The position numbers and the translations under genes were made by a program. Below the pieces are notes generated by a model. The model was not told the DNA's origin, made no database searches, and saw nothing but the letters and a program-made list of their open reading frames with translations. From Macropodus opercularis (lineage: Eukaryota; Chordata; Actinopteri; Anabantiformes; Osphronemidae), in the NCBI GenBank assembly GCA_030770545.1, contig CM061106.1, positions 9,528,001-9,592,000 on the forward strand: DNA of 64,000 nt. Direction: 5' to 3'. Position 1 is the stretch's first letter, and every line of letters begins with the position of its first letter. This document shows, one piece after another, positions 32,484 to 42,179 of this stretch.

Positions 32484-32555
32484 CTCCCCGTCGGGGAATC
32501 GAACCCCGGTCTTCCGCGTGACAGGCGGAGATACTGTCCACTATACTAACGAGGA
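32484..32555 (-). tRNA. tRNA-Asp (GTC), unit 2
   Basis: 72 nt with a fully paired acceptor (TCCTCGT/ACGGGGA, one T-G pair), anticodon GTC and a canonical T-arm. This is the best-preserved tRNA gene of the array. Confidence 0.93.
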
Positions 32556-33328
32556 GGGATTTTGGCCTTTGTGTCAGCCGCGGAACCCAAAGCGAACGTT
32601 GCTTCGCGGTCTTTTGGGAAGCTTGTCGGTGGCCAAGACCCGCTTTCAAATCTGCTTCTCCAAACTTACATTGGAGGCCTTGGTTTGCAACAAGCCGTTG
32701 GGAGCAACGGCAGTGCTATAGAACGTTTATTCTTTCTCGGTTGAGATCTTTAGAAACCAAAGTGTGTGACTCTGTTTGTTGTTGGGGTGTCTTGTCGCTC
32801 CAGAGGTGGATCTTTGTGAGGTGGATCTTTGTGCGGGACATTAGCGGCACCAAAAAAAGCTTGGTGTTTCCAGGAAACGCCATAGTCTTCGGAGTGTCAG
32901 GCACCAGCAGAGCCACGTGCGTGGCCAACAACCCTTGGAGGCTTCGCTTAGGCTACGGTGACTTGCACGTGCCCATAGGGACGGAACAATGGCGCCACTC
33001 TTTGCTAACATGCTCTGATGTAGCAATTTGGACTTCAGAAGGAACACTGCTTACGGTGGAACATTCAATTCAGTTCGATACAATGTTTTTATATTGCGCC
33101 AATTCACAACAACAGTTATCTCAAGGCACTTTACAAGTAAGGTTTAAGACCTTACACAACTATACCCAACAACAAATCCCACATAGAGCAGGGCTTCGGG
33201 CTGCACCAAATCAATTTTTGCGCAGGAGCCGCCACACTTCGCCGACAAGGCAACGGCAAATGTAAGCGATGGCTTTCTAACTGTCAGGCACCGATTCTGC
33301 CGTGAAAGAAAGCGTCAGCCGAACGTAG

Positions 33329-33401
33329 GTTTCTGTAGTGTAGTGGTTATCACGTTCGGCTTACGCGCGAAAGGTCCCTGGATCGATGCTGGGCAGAAAC
33401 A
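33329..33401 (+). tRNA. tRNA-Val (TAC), unit 3
   Basis: As unit 1, with a G-G mismatch in the anticodon stem (TTCGG/GCGAA) and a G-T pair in the T-stem. It lies 28 bp from the Gmr1 5' LTR. Confidence 0.8.
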
Positions 33402-33429
33402 GAAGTTTGACTTTTCTCTCAAACATGGG

Positions 33430-34115
33430 TGTTACGTGCCAGGAAGGCGAGGGAGGAGACTGTACTTTTGTCTGTGCTGTTTGTCATCTCTCCCCAGGAT
33501 CACACCGCCTGATTGGCCTGTTTATACTGACTGGAACCAACCAGCATCTGCAGCAGCCTACATAAGGTTCAGACTGAGTGGGAGGAGTCTCTCTCTCTGC
33601 CCTTCCTGTCCTGAGCAGACGTCCATGTTGCTACTACCTGAAGCTAGCCTTTGTTTTGTTTTGCCACCTTTTGACCAGGTGCTGCTGGCTTGGCTTTTTG
33701 TTTGTTCTACCTTGAGACCGTTCAGTGGTAAGAGGCTGGGTCTAGGTAAGTTGGGGGTACCCTGTACACAGGCAACACGCAGCTGAAACTTCTGTTAGAC
33801 ACACCAGGTAAGACAGCTGCTGCTCCCCCTGTAATGTTTTGAACCTGCTGTTTTTAGAGTAGGTAGACAGGCCTTTTTGTTAATTTTGTTTCTCTGACTA
33901 GTTAGATAGACAGGCCCTGTTTTGTTTTGTTCAGTTCTTTCATTTGGCACAGCTGCGGACCAGTCCTCTTACCCTGTACTTGTGTCCTAACCCGTACCTC
34001 ATTTGTGCACCAATAAATGAACACCATCTACTAAACACTGACTGCTCCTGTGGTTACTTAGTGTTAGGGCCTCCTCCTCCCACTAGACCGAGCCAGACTG
34101 AGAGGGGGCGTAACA
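33430..34115 (+). repeat. Gmr1-like 5' LTR
   Basis: 686 bp, TGTTACGTGCC...GCGTAACA. An AATAAA lies at about 34,012-34,017 in a segment that the 3' LTR lacks. Confidence 0.95.
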
Positions 34116-34119
34116 CTAA

Positions 34120-34137
34120 TGGGGGCTCGTCCGGGAT
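34120..34137 (+). other. Primer-binding site, tRNA-Pro
   Basis: TGGGGGCTCGTCCGGGAT, four bases after the LTR, is the standard proline-tRNA complement used to prime minus-strand DNA in many retroelements. Confidence 0.95.
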
Positions 34138-34209
34138 AACCTACATTTCCCGAGGAAGAGATTAGTGACCAGAGCAGTCTTTTGTTGGTTACTGTTGTAA
34201 GGTGACAAT

Positions 34210-37200
34210 ATGAGTTTCGAATTACAACACTTCATCAATCACCCTAGCCTTGACTTGATTGAATTGTGCCGCAAGGATGATTTGTTAAGCATTGCTGCTT
34301 ATTTTGACATCTCGATCTCCAGGTCAAGTGTGAAAAAAGTTATAAAGCAGGTAGTGATAGAGAGACTAACTGAGTTAGACATTCTCCATAGTAGTCCTGG
34401 CACATCTATGGCTGATGTTTCTCTTCATGATCCTCCTCCTGGTCCTCTGGGAGTGAGTGTGTCTCTTTTACATTCTGGACCTGATGACCTGACTGTCCCA
34501 ATTACACCAGTAGATTGCCGGGCTAAACCTGAAGGTCCTCCAGCCACCCTGCCCTGTTTTGAACCATTTTCTCCTGATGTGCGTGGTTCCAGTGCTGATG
34601 CAAAGCTGAAGGTGCGTTTGCTTCGTTTACAATTGGAGGCGCAGGAGCGAGATAAGGTGCGTCAAGCTGACAATGAACTTAGATTAAGGATGCACAAGGT
34701 AGACATAGATAAAGAAATTCGGTTAAAAGAACTTGAGGTGGAAGCTATGAAAATTTCTTCACTAAGTCAGCCTCCTGCAGAGGTCCCTCGGAGAGCACAA
34801 GAACACTTTGATGTGGGTAGACATGTTGCCTTGGTGCCTACATTTCGTGAGTCTGAGGTAGATTCCTACTTCACTGCCTTTGAAAAGATAGCCACTGCTT
34901 TGAGTTGGCCTAAAGAGATGTGGTCCATTCTGCTCCAGTGCAAACTGGAAGGGAGAGCTCAGGAGGTGGTGTCGTCTCTATCATTGGAGGAGAGCTTACA
35001 ATATGAAGTGCTGAAGGACACAATTTTGCGTGCCTATGAACTGGTACCTGAAGCTTATAGGCAGAAGTTTAGGGGTCATAAAAGGAACAGTCATCAAACG
35101 TTTGTAGAGTTTGCACATGAGAAGGGGGTTCTGTTCGACAAATGGTGTGCTGCTAGTGGTGTTAAGGATATGGCAGCACTACGTGAATTAATCCTAATGG
35201 AGGATTTTAGGGGTTCGTTGCCAGAAAAGTTGGCAATGTTCTTGAATGAGCAGAAAGTATCTTCACTCTCAAAAGCTGCCACTCTAGCGGATGAATTTGT
35301 TTTGACTCACAAGAATGTATTTGCTTCTCCCTCAGTTAAACCTTCAGGACAACGTTTGGCTAAGCTTGAGCAAGGTTCTCCTGTTAGCAATCCAGCAGTG
35401 CTGCCACTGCCTGCCCGTAATGACCGTGAGTGCTTCTATTGTCATAAAAAAGGTCATTGGATTGCAGACTGTTTGTCCTTGAAGCGTAAGCAGCAATCTC
35501 CTTCGCTCCAGCCAAAAGGTGTGGGCTTCATAAGGGGTGGAATCAATTCCAGGCGCTTAAGCCCCTGCCTTGATGGACCAGATCTGTGTTTTAAACCATT
35601 CATTTTTGATGGATTTGTGTCGTTGACTGGAGATCCCAAAGATCAGTGCCCAGTTAAAATACTTAGGGATACAGGAGCTTCCCAGTCAATAATCCAAGAG
35701 GGGATCTTGCCCTTCTCCGATGTTTCATCTTGTCAGTCTAGTGTTATTATTCAAGGAGTGGAGATGGGCATTGTTTCAGTTCCTTTGCACCAGATTTATG
35801 TTCAATCAACTCTAGTGAACGGGTTGGTGAAAATTGCTGTTCGTCCAGTCTTGCCAATTAAGGGTGTGGATTTCATCCTTGGTAATGACCTTGCTGGAGG
35901 CCAGGTGATGCCTATCCCTGAAATGGTGGATCAGCTGGATATAAGAGTCAACCCAGAACATGATCAATCTGATGTTTTTCCTCATTGTGCAGTGACAAGA
36001 GCTCAATCAAAAAGGTATGGCCCTGATTTGTCTGACTACTTTATGGTCATTGAGCAGGATCCTGTTTCCAACGCTTCCAAATCAAAAATTAGTAATAGAG
36101 CCACAAACTCATCCATAGAGGTTCCACCCTCTGCACTATTACAACTGCCAGTCTCTCGTGAGGAGTTCATAAAAGAACAGAACAATGATGTGACCTTATC
36201 AAGGTGTCACTCCTCAGTGGCTAGTGCGCCGAGCCCTGGGCAGAGTAATGTTAATTACCTTTACAGTGAGGGTCTACTCATGAGGAGGTGGTCTGGCAAG
36301 TCCTCAGGCAGTACAGACTGTTTTGTGTATCAGGTAGTAGTACCAACGGTTTTCCGTGACCAGGTTTCGGCTTTAGCCCATGACCACATGTGGTCTGGAC
36401 ATTTAGGAATTACTAAAACTTATGATAAAATTCTAAAACACTTCTTCTGGCCAGGACTTAAGAAAGACGTTATAGACTACTGCCGAACATGCCACACTTG
36501 CCAAATGGCTGGTAAGCCGAACCAAGTAATTCCTCCTGCTCCTCTAGTACCGATTCCTGTAATAGACCCCCCTTTTGAGCGGGTAATTTTTGATTGTGTG
36601 GGACCCTTGCCCAAGACAAAAGCTGGGAATCAGTTTTTACTAACAATTATGTGTGCAGCTTCCAGGTATCCTGAAGCCATTCCGTTACGCAGAATCACAG
36701 CCCAGATCATCATCAAGGCTCTGGTAAAGTTTTTTTCAACCTTTGGTCTTCCTAGAACGGTTCAAACCGATCAGGGAACTAATTTCAAATCCAGGGTGTT
36801 TGCTCATGCTCTTAAAACTTTAGAAATAGCTCATGTAACCTCTAGTTCATATCATCCGGAAAGCCAGGGAGCGCTGGAACGGTTTCACCAAACAATGAAG
36901 AGCATGCTGAGAAAATACTGTTTGGAGGTCCAGAAAGATTGGGATGAAAGCATCCCATTTGTGTTGTTTGCGTGTCGTGAAGCTGTCCAGGAGTCATTGG
37001 GGTACAGTCCTGCTGAACTGGTATTTGGACGTGAGATGAGTGGACCTTTGAAAGTCCTGAAGGAAAGGCTGGTTCTCCCGGAGGTGTCAAGTACACCCAT
37101 ACCAGAGTATGTGAAAACCTTACGTGAACGGCTCCAGAAAGCCTATGCTCTGGCTAGACTAACTCTCACTTCATCACAGAAGAAAATGAAGACCCATTTT

Positions 37201-38964
37201 GATCGAAAGGCCATTAATCGCTCCTTTCAACCAGGTGACAAAGTTTTAGTTTTTCTTCCCATACCTGGCTCAGCTTTGTCTGTTAAATTTTCTGGCCCAT
37301 ATGTTGTGCAGGAAAAGCTCAGTAACACAAATTATCTAATCCAGACTCCTGACCGCAGGCGCCCAACCAGGGTATGTCACATCAACATGTTGAAGTTGTA
37401 CCACAAACGAACAAACCCAAATGGGCCGCCTCAGAATGTCAGTGTTGCACCCGTGGCTTCTGTTTCAAGGACAAGTGTTCCATCCGATGAGGATGGGCTC
37501 ATCCTAAGAGGTGCTGACCCACAAGGAGCCAGATTAAATAACTCAGAAATCCTGTCAAATCTAACCCAGTATTTACCCCAACTTAGTGATCAACAGGTGG
37601 CCAGTGTGATGACCCTCATACAGGATTTTCCATCCCTCTTTCATGATGTACCATCACAAACTACTATCATTGAACATGATATTGTCTTGTCTAAGGCCAC
37701 GCCCATTAAGCAACATGCTTATAGAGTAAACCCTCTGAAAAGAGAGATAATGAGGAAAGAAGTCGATTACCTCATTCAACATGGATTTGCCGTGCCAAGC
37801 TCAAGTGCATGGAGTTCCCCCTGTCTCTTGGACACTAAGGCAGATGGGAGCCCTAGATTCTGCACTGACTTTCGTAAAGTGAACTCTGTTACAGTCACAG
37901 ATGCTCATCCTTTACCTTTGATCGATGATTGCATTGATGAACTTGGGCCTGCATTGTTTATTACTAAACTTGACATGCTAAAAGGATATTGGCAGGTTCC
38001 ATTAACACCTAGAGCATATGAAATTTCTGCTTTTGTAACTCCAGATTCTTTCTTGCAATATACAGTTATGCCCTTTGGTCTCTGTAATGCCCCAGCAACA
38101 TTTCAACGGCTAATTACAAAGGTATTAGGGAATCTCCCCAACTGCAGGGCATATCTGGATGACATTGTTGTATACAGTGCTGACTGGTCAACCCACATAA
38201 GCACCTTAAAGGAAGTATTCACCCGTCTGGCTTCTGCAAACCTAACTTTAAACCTTGCCAAGTGTGAGTTTGGCAAAGGCACTGTTCTCTATCTTGGTCA
38301 GCAGGTGGGAGGTGGACGAGTATGCCCATCAACGGTGAAGGTCTCTGCTCTTGCTCAGTTTCCGATTCCTACTACAAGGAGGGAGCTGAGACGTTTCCTG
38401 GGGATGGCGGGGTACTATCGGAGATTCTGTAAGAACTTCTCATCAATTGCTGCACCTCTAACTGCTCTGACTAGTCCTGCAAGGCCGTTCTGTTGGTCAG
38501 ACGAGTGTCAACAGTCATTTCTCAGTCTTAAAAGAATTCTTTGTTGCACTCCTGTTCTGTCTGCTCCAAACTTTGCTCTGCCTTTCAAACTGGAAGTTGA
38601 TGCCAGTGCAGTAGGCGCAGGAGCTGTACTTCTCCAAGAGGATAACCAGAGCATTGACCATCCCGTAAGTTATTTTTCAAGGAAGTTTGATAAACACCAA
38701 CTCAAATACTCTACTATTGAGAAGGAGACTTTAGCTCTCTTGTGGGCTCTGCAACACTTTGAGGTTTACGTAGGATCCTCCTCTAAACCTGTGAAGGTCT
38801 TCACAGATCATAATCCTTTAGTGTTTCTGTCCAGGATGTATAACAACAATCGTCGGCTGATGCGCTGGTCCCTTATTGTCCAGAATTATAATTTGGAGAT
38901 TATCCACAAGAAGGGTTGTGAAAACATTTTGGCAGACACACTGTCCCGTGCCCCTTTAGAGTAG
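34210..38964 (+). CDS. Gag-Pol polyprotein of Gmr1-like retrotransposon
   Basis: A single 1,584-residue frame without a stop or shift. In order: a gag-like N-terminal third with a charged helical stretch around residues 140-190; a CCHC knuckle at residues 408-421 (CFYCHKKGHWIADC); an aspartic protease with D487 in DTGAS; the integrase zinc site H726/H731/C761/C764; and an integrase core with D795, D854 and E890, spaced as D,D-35-E. The reverse transcriptase follows with D1255 in KLDMLKGYWQ and YLDD at 1315-1318, then RNase H with D1464 in LEVDASAVGAG. All catalytic residues I can check are present. Ty3/gypsy elements normally place integrase last; the order PR-IN-RT-RH with gypsy-type RT is the Gmr1 hallmark (established in fish, urchins and tunicates). 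The ATG lies 72 bases after the PBS. With gag and pol in one frame, the Gag:Pol ratio must be set by another route than frameshifting. Confidence 0.96.
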   Translation: MSFELQHFINHPSLDLIELCRKDDLLSIAAYFDISISRSSVKKVIKQVVIERLTELDILHSSPGTSMADVSLHDPPPGPLGVSVSLLHSGPDDLTVPITPVDCRAKPEGPPATLPCFEPFSPDVRGSSADAKLKVRLLRLQLEAQERDKVRQADNELRLRMHKVDIDKEIRLKELEVEAMKISSLSQPPAEVPRRAQEHFDVGRHVALVPTFRESEVDSYFTAFEKIATALSWPKEMWSILLQCKLEGRAQEVVSSLSLEESLQYEVLKDTILRAYELVPEAYRQKFRGHKRNSHQTFVEFAHEKGVLFDKWCAASGVKDMAALRELILMEDFRGSLPEKLAMFLNEQKVSSLSKAATLADEFVLTHKNVFASPSVKPSGQRLAKLEQGSPVSNPAVLPLPARNDRECFYCHKKGHWIADCLSLKRKQQSPSLQPKGVGFIRGGINSRRLSPCLDGPDLCFKPFIFDGFVSLTGDPKDQCPVKILRDTGASQSIIQEGILPFSDVSSCQSSVIIQGVEMGIVSVPLHQIYVQSTLVNGLVKIAVRPVLPIKGVDFILGNDLAGGQVMPIPEMVDQLDIRVNPEHDQSDVFPHCAVTRAQSKRYGPDLSDYFMVIEQDPVSNASKSKISNRATNSSIEVPPSALLQLPVSREEFIKEQNNDVTLSRCHSSVASAPSPGQSNVNYLYSEGLLMRRWSGKSSGSTDCFVYQVVVPTVFRDQVSALAHDHMWSGHLGITKTYDKILKHFFWPGLKKDVIDYCRTCHTCQMAGKPNQVIPPAPLVPIPVIDPPFERVIFDCVGPLPKTKAGNQFLLTIMCAASRYPEAIPLRRITAQIIIKALVKFFSTFGLPRTVQTDQGTNFKSRVFAHALKTLEIAHVTSSSYHPESQGALERFHQTMKSMLRKYCLEVQKDWDESIPFVLFACREAVQESLGYSPAELVFGREMSGPLKVLKERLVLPEVSSTPIPEYVKTLRERLQKAYALARLTLTSSQKKMKTHFDRKAINRSFQPGDKVLVFLPIPGSALSVKFSGPYVVQEKLSNTNYLIQTPDRRRPTRVCHINMLKLYHKRTNPNGPPQNVSVAPVASVSRTSVPSDEDGLILRGADPQGARLNNSEILSNLTQYLPQLSDQQVASVMTLIQDFPSLFHDVPSQTTIIEHDIVLSKATPIKQHAYRVNPLKREIMRKEVDYLIQHGFAVPSSSAWSSPCLLDTKADGSPRFCTDFRKVNSVTVTDAHPLPLIDDCIDELGPALFITKLDMLKGYWQVPLTPRAYEISAFVTPDSFLQYTVMPFGLCNAPATFQRLITKVLGNLPNCRAYLDDIVVYSADWSTHISTLKEVFTRLASANLTLNLAKCEFGKGTVLYLGQQVGGGRVCPSTVKVSALAQFPIPTTRRELRRFLGMAGYYRRFCKNFSSIAAPLTALTSPARPFCWSDECQQSFLSLKRILCCTPVLSAPNFALPFKLEVDASAVGAGAVLLQEDNQSIDHPVSYFSRKFDKHQLKYSTIEKETLALLWALQHFEVYVGSSSKPVKVFTDHNPLVFLSRMYNNNRRLMRWSLIVQNYNLEIIHKKGCENILADTLSRAPLE

Positions 38965-39000
38965 ATAGGTAACCATGAGTTACCTCTTAATGGGTGGGGG

Positions 39001-39644
39001 TGTTACGTGCCAGGTAGGCGAGGGAGGAGACTGTAGTTTTGTCTGTGCTGTTTGTCATCTCTCCCCAGGATCACACCGCCTGATTGGCCTGTTTATACTG
39101 ACTGGAACCAACCAGCATCTGCAGCAGCCTACAAAAGGTTCAGACTGAGTGGGAGGAGTCTCTCTCTCTCTCTCTGCCCTTCCTGTCCTGAGCAGACGTC
39201 CATGTTGCTACTACCTGAAGCTAGCCTTTGTTTTGTTTTGCCACCTTTTGACCAGGTGCTGCTGGCTTGGCTTTTTGTTTGTTCTACCTTGAGACCGTTC
39301 AGTGGTAAGAGGCTGGGTCTAGGTAAGTTGGGGGTACCCTGTACACATGCAACACGCAGCTGAAACTTCTGTTAGACACACCAGGTAAGACAGCTGCTGC
39401 TCCCCCTGTAATGTTTTGAACCTGCTGTTTTGTAGAGTAGGTAGACAGGCCTTTTTGTTAATTTTGTTTCTCTGACTAGTTAGATAGACAGGCCCTGTTT
39501 TGTTTTGTTCAGTTCTTTCATTTGGCACAGCTGCGGACCAGTCCTCTTACCCTGTACTACTAAACACTGACTGCTCCTGTGGTTACTTAGTGTTAGGGCC
39601 TCCTCCTCCCACTAGACCGAGCCAGACTGAGAGGGGGCGTAACA
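39001..39644 (+). repeat. Gmr1-like 3' LTR with 49-bp deletion
   Basis: Starts TGTTACGTGCC directly after the purine tract and ends CGTAACA. Compared with the 5' LTR it has a longer CT run (+6) and lacks 49 bp that include AATAAA, lost between short ACT repeats near 39,557. Confidence 0.95.
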
Positions 39645-39710
39645 CTGACACACAAGCTAATAACAAGTTAATATCCAAACAAATACTCAGAATGAAAAGA
39701 GTTAATGTGC

Positions 39711-40911
39711 TCAACTTAAAACATGACTTAAGCTTGTGTAATGACGGTCGTGAATGACTTGTCCATACCGATGGTAAAGGAAGTGCGCCACAATCTGGTT
39801 GTGGACATTTTGGAGGTCTTCCAGAGTGGAAGAATAAATGCTGGGCACACCACAGCTGGAAATCCAGTCTCCAATGTTGTCCTTGACCTGCTCCAGGTCA
39901 GCCTCTGTAGTGCAACTCTTAACCTTTAGAAAGAACATTTATTGATTATAACAACCACACATTTGAAGTTTGCAAGTTGTTGTAGAGTTTAAGGCTGTCT
40001 ACGGTGCATATGTGTCTACACGTTATGGCTTGTGTTCCTTCTTTCACTTTAATTTTGTAAATATGTCCCTTAAGTCATCCTTTTAAATATTGTCTTTGTT
40101 AGAGAAAATGTACCGTTTCGAGGTTTCTTGTGACCCCTTTATTGTCGAACATGCCCACTTCAAAGTTGGTCAGGCAGGGTTTCTGACCACACATCATGGC
40201 ATAGAGGTCCACATTTAGACATCGCAGGCCGGGACCATTGTGGCTAATGGCCCACGCTGTTAACTTCCCCGCTGTGTAGTACTTGTTGTTTGCCAGGGCC
40301 TGCTGGTTGTATGTGACGAGCAAGTCTCCCTGCCTACCTTCCAGCACTCCCATCTTAGCCTGGACATCTATCATTAGAAGTCTGCAAGTACATAAAAACA
40401 GTGATGAATATGAGGCAAACTCAAAGAATTTAACTTTCAATATAGTTAGTTTTAGTTAGGTTACTTTTACATATGACAAAACAAATGTATGCATTTAACA
40501 TTGAAAAGTATTTAAGATTAAAATACCTGAAGAATTCTCTTTGCGGACCACCATAGTCCTCTGCCATTTCAGACACAAATTCAACTTGGGGCACTTCAGC
40601 CCAGGAGAAGTACGATCTGGACAATGCCATGCAGGCACTTTGCAAGACGTTTCTTCGCCTGGCTATTACTGTGGCTCTTGTTGCTGTGTCCAAGTTGTCT
40701 GTCTGAAAAGCAGTTAAAACATCTTCCAGTGTAGCTATGTCCTGCAATGAAAGAAGTAGTTCAGTACATATTATACAGTTTTGGAAGAATAGTAAATCAG
40801 GGACAACTTTGGATTGGTGGACATACATCGGGAAGATTTTCAGTAGGGGAAGACAACATGACCTCTTCCACAGCTGACATTTCAGAGTCGGAGTCAACGT
40901 AGAACTCCTCC
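39711..40911 (-). pseudogene. HECT-domain gene fragment (G2E3-like E3 ubiquitin ligase)
   Basis: HECT ligases pass ubiquitin through a C-lobe cysteine. Four exons read cleanly on the minus strand with matching phases: 40911-40827 (EEFYVDSDSEMSAVEEVML), 40741-40527 (DIATLEDVLTAF, VEFVSEMAEDYGGPQREFF), 40381-40114 (NNKYYTAGKLTAWAISHNG, NVDLYAMMCGQKPCL) and 39923 down to a stop at 39,711 (DNIGDWISSCGVPSIYSSTL, FLYHRYGQVIHD). The EDYGGPQREFF stretch is a HECT N-lobe signature and the layout fits the fish family annotated as G2/M phase-specific E3 ligase-like. The catalytic C-lobe is absent: the Gmr1 LTR begins 67 bp beyond the stop, and the sequence on its far side is the tRNA array. The N-terminal zinc-finger exons are also not seen. 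The remaining exons have no frameshift, so truncation is recent, or C-terminal exons lie elsewhere. Confidence 0.78.
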
Positions 40912-41363
40912 CTATAATCCACAAAAGAAAAAGATCAATAGTTTTGATAAATTGTTGAAATACACAACAGGACACATATGCAATATGATTGCTGACCAAT
41001 GTTCAAATGGCAGCAAGAAAGCAAATATAAGCAAGGTCATAAAGAGATGTCAGATAAACATTTGAATGTAGAGAAATATTAGAATGTAACATGTGCTGGA
41101 AGAATCCATGTGTGAACAGATGATGTGGGCAAAGCAGCTCCAATTCCTTCTGCATCGACCCAAAATGGGTCATGTTGATTCTAACCAAGCACCACCTTTT
41201 ATGTAAAATTTCAATAACGCTAACCTATGTGATCTGTTTAGTAAGCAGTCAGTTAAGGAGGTCTTGTTTATCCTCTAGTATCGATTTCTAAGTTTGCTTG
41301 TAATTAGAATTGCATTAGTAAGTATCTTGATTATTTTGTTCATTTATTGCATGCAATACCCAG
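40912..41363. other. No gene recognised
   Basis: AT-rich sequence between the HECT fragment and the next plus-strand exon. No coding or repeat signal that I can name. Confidence 0.5.
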
Positions 41364-41847
41364 ATTTCTCATCAAGGCCCGGGCCTCTGCCCTCAGCAGT
41401 GCCTGCCTGGGAGTGAGCCAGCCTACACATCCAAGGACATGGATGAGGAGGAACGGGCCCTTGTTACCTCAGAGGGTGCTGACACTCTGAGGCACTGTCT
41501 ACCAAATAGCGATAATCTACCCTCCCAATTAGCAGCACTGGATAAGGGCCGGTTCAAGGTATGAAAGAGGAAGAGCATGAACCCGCCATTTCTGGTAAAG
41601 ACAATGTCCTGGTTGCTTTTTTGTTTTTATCCAGACCTACAGTTATTACTACCTTTCAGCTGTCTCCCCGGACAAAACACAGGCTCTGCAACAGGACCCA
41701 GCACTATTTGATAATTTTTATTGTTTCAATGTGAGGTTGAAAGCATAACAACAGTTTGTGTTTCTCTGTCTACGAGTTCTCTCATAGGCAAGCAGACTTG
41801 CAGCAAGCGGTGCTCGAGTGGGGACGTGGAATTGTCCCAGCTGCTGA
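41364..41847 (+). CDS. Last three exons of an unknown gene
   Basis: I do not recognise the protein. Three phase-0 exons with good splice sites are 41364-41558 (ISHQGPGLCPQQ, DMDEEERALVTSEGADTL; donor GTATGA), 41635-41730 (TYSYYYLSAVSPDKTQALQ; donor GTGAGG) and 41788-41847, ending GTWNCPSC and TGA. Together they encode 116 residues; the upstream part is not in view. The CPxxC-like end (NCPSC) could bind metal, which is a guess. It lies head to head with the HECT fragment, 452 bp away, so the two may come from one captured or rearranged unit. Confidence 0.4.
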
Positions 41848-42179
41848 CGTTGCCTGTCCCTCTGCACCACCTGCCGCCCTTTTCAATGTCTTTTACCAGC
41901 CCAGACAACCTGTTCTACATACACCAGCTTCAGCATTGGGTGTCACAGTCTGCCACTATTTCACTGTATTATATTAGAATATCATATATTTAAAACATTA
42001 AACACACACACACAACACAAGTGCCTTTGCTTTGTAAAGTTTTATGATAATGTTCAGATTGTGCCTTGTTAACAGTTATTAATACAGTGAAAAAAATTAA
42101 ATAAAGCTTTTTTTGTCTAAAAGCAGTTTGCTTCAAAGATGTTTGCATCCTGTGTTTGAAATGGCCATCAACACATGAA

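Larger units (their letters stand above)
30081..33429. repeat. Tandem array of 1,220-bp tRNA-bearing units (about 2.75 copies)
   Basis: The tRNA-Val genes start at 30,889, 32,109 and 33,329 and the complete tRNA-Asp genes at 31,264 and 32,484, so the period is exactly 1,220 bp. Each full unit holds tRNA-Asp (-), a non-coding block, tRNA-Val (+) and a shortened tRNA-Phe (-). Units are nearly identical by eye. The array starts inside a tRNA-Asp (30,081) and is cut on the right by the Gmr1 LTR at 33,430. The long open frames inside the units are repeat-borne and not supported as genes. A TTTATATAGCGCCAATTCAC-type word in each unit is a common fish interspersed-repeat fragment. Confidence 0.95.
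33430..39644 (+). mobile_element. Gmr1-like Ty3/gypsy LTR retrotransposon, intact coding region
   Basis: Complete element: 5' LTR (686 bp), a tRNA-Pro primer-binding site, one 1,584-codon gag-pol frame, a GGGTGGGGG purine tract and a 3' LTR (644 bp). LTR substitutions are very few by eye (around five), so insertion was recent. Integrase precedes reverse transcriptase, the copia-like order known for the Gmr1 group of Ty3/gypsy elements. No target-site duplication: the left flank ends ACATGGG and the right flank begins CTGACAC. Confidence 0.95.

Noticed and set aside
30043..33265. Three related open frames of 174-265 codons in the tRNA units
   Set aside because: They cross a tRNA-Asp gene or a known-type repeat fragment, recur only because the units are copies of each other, and show no protein-like domain.
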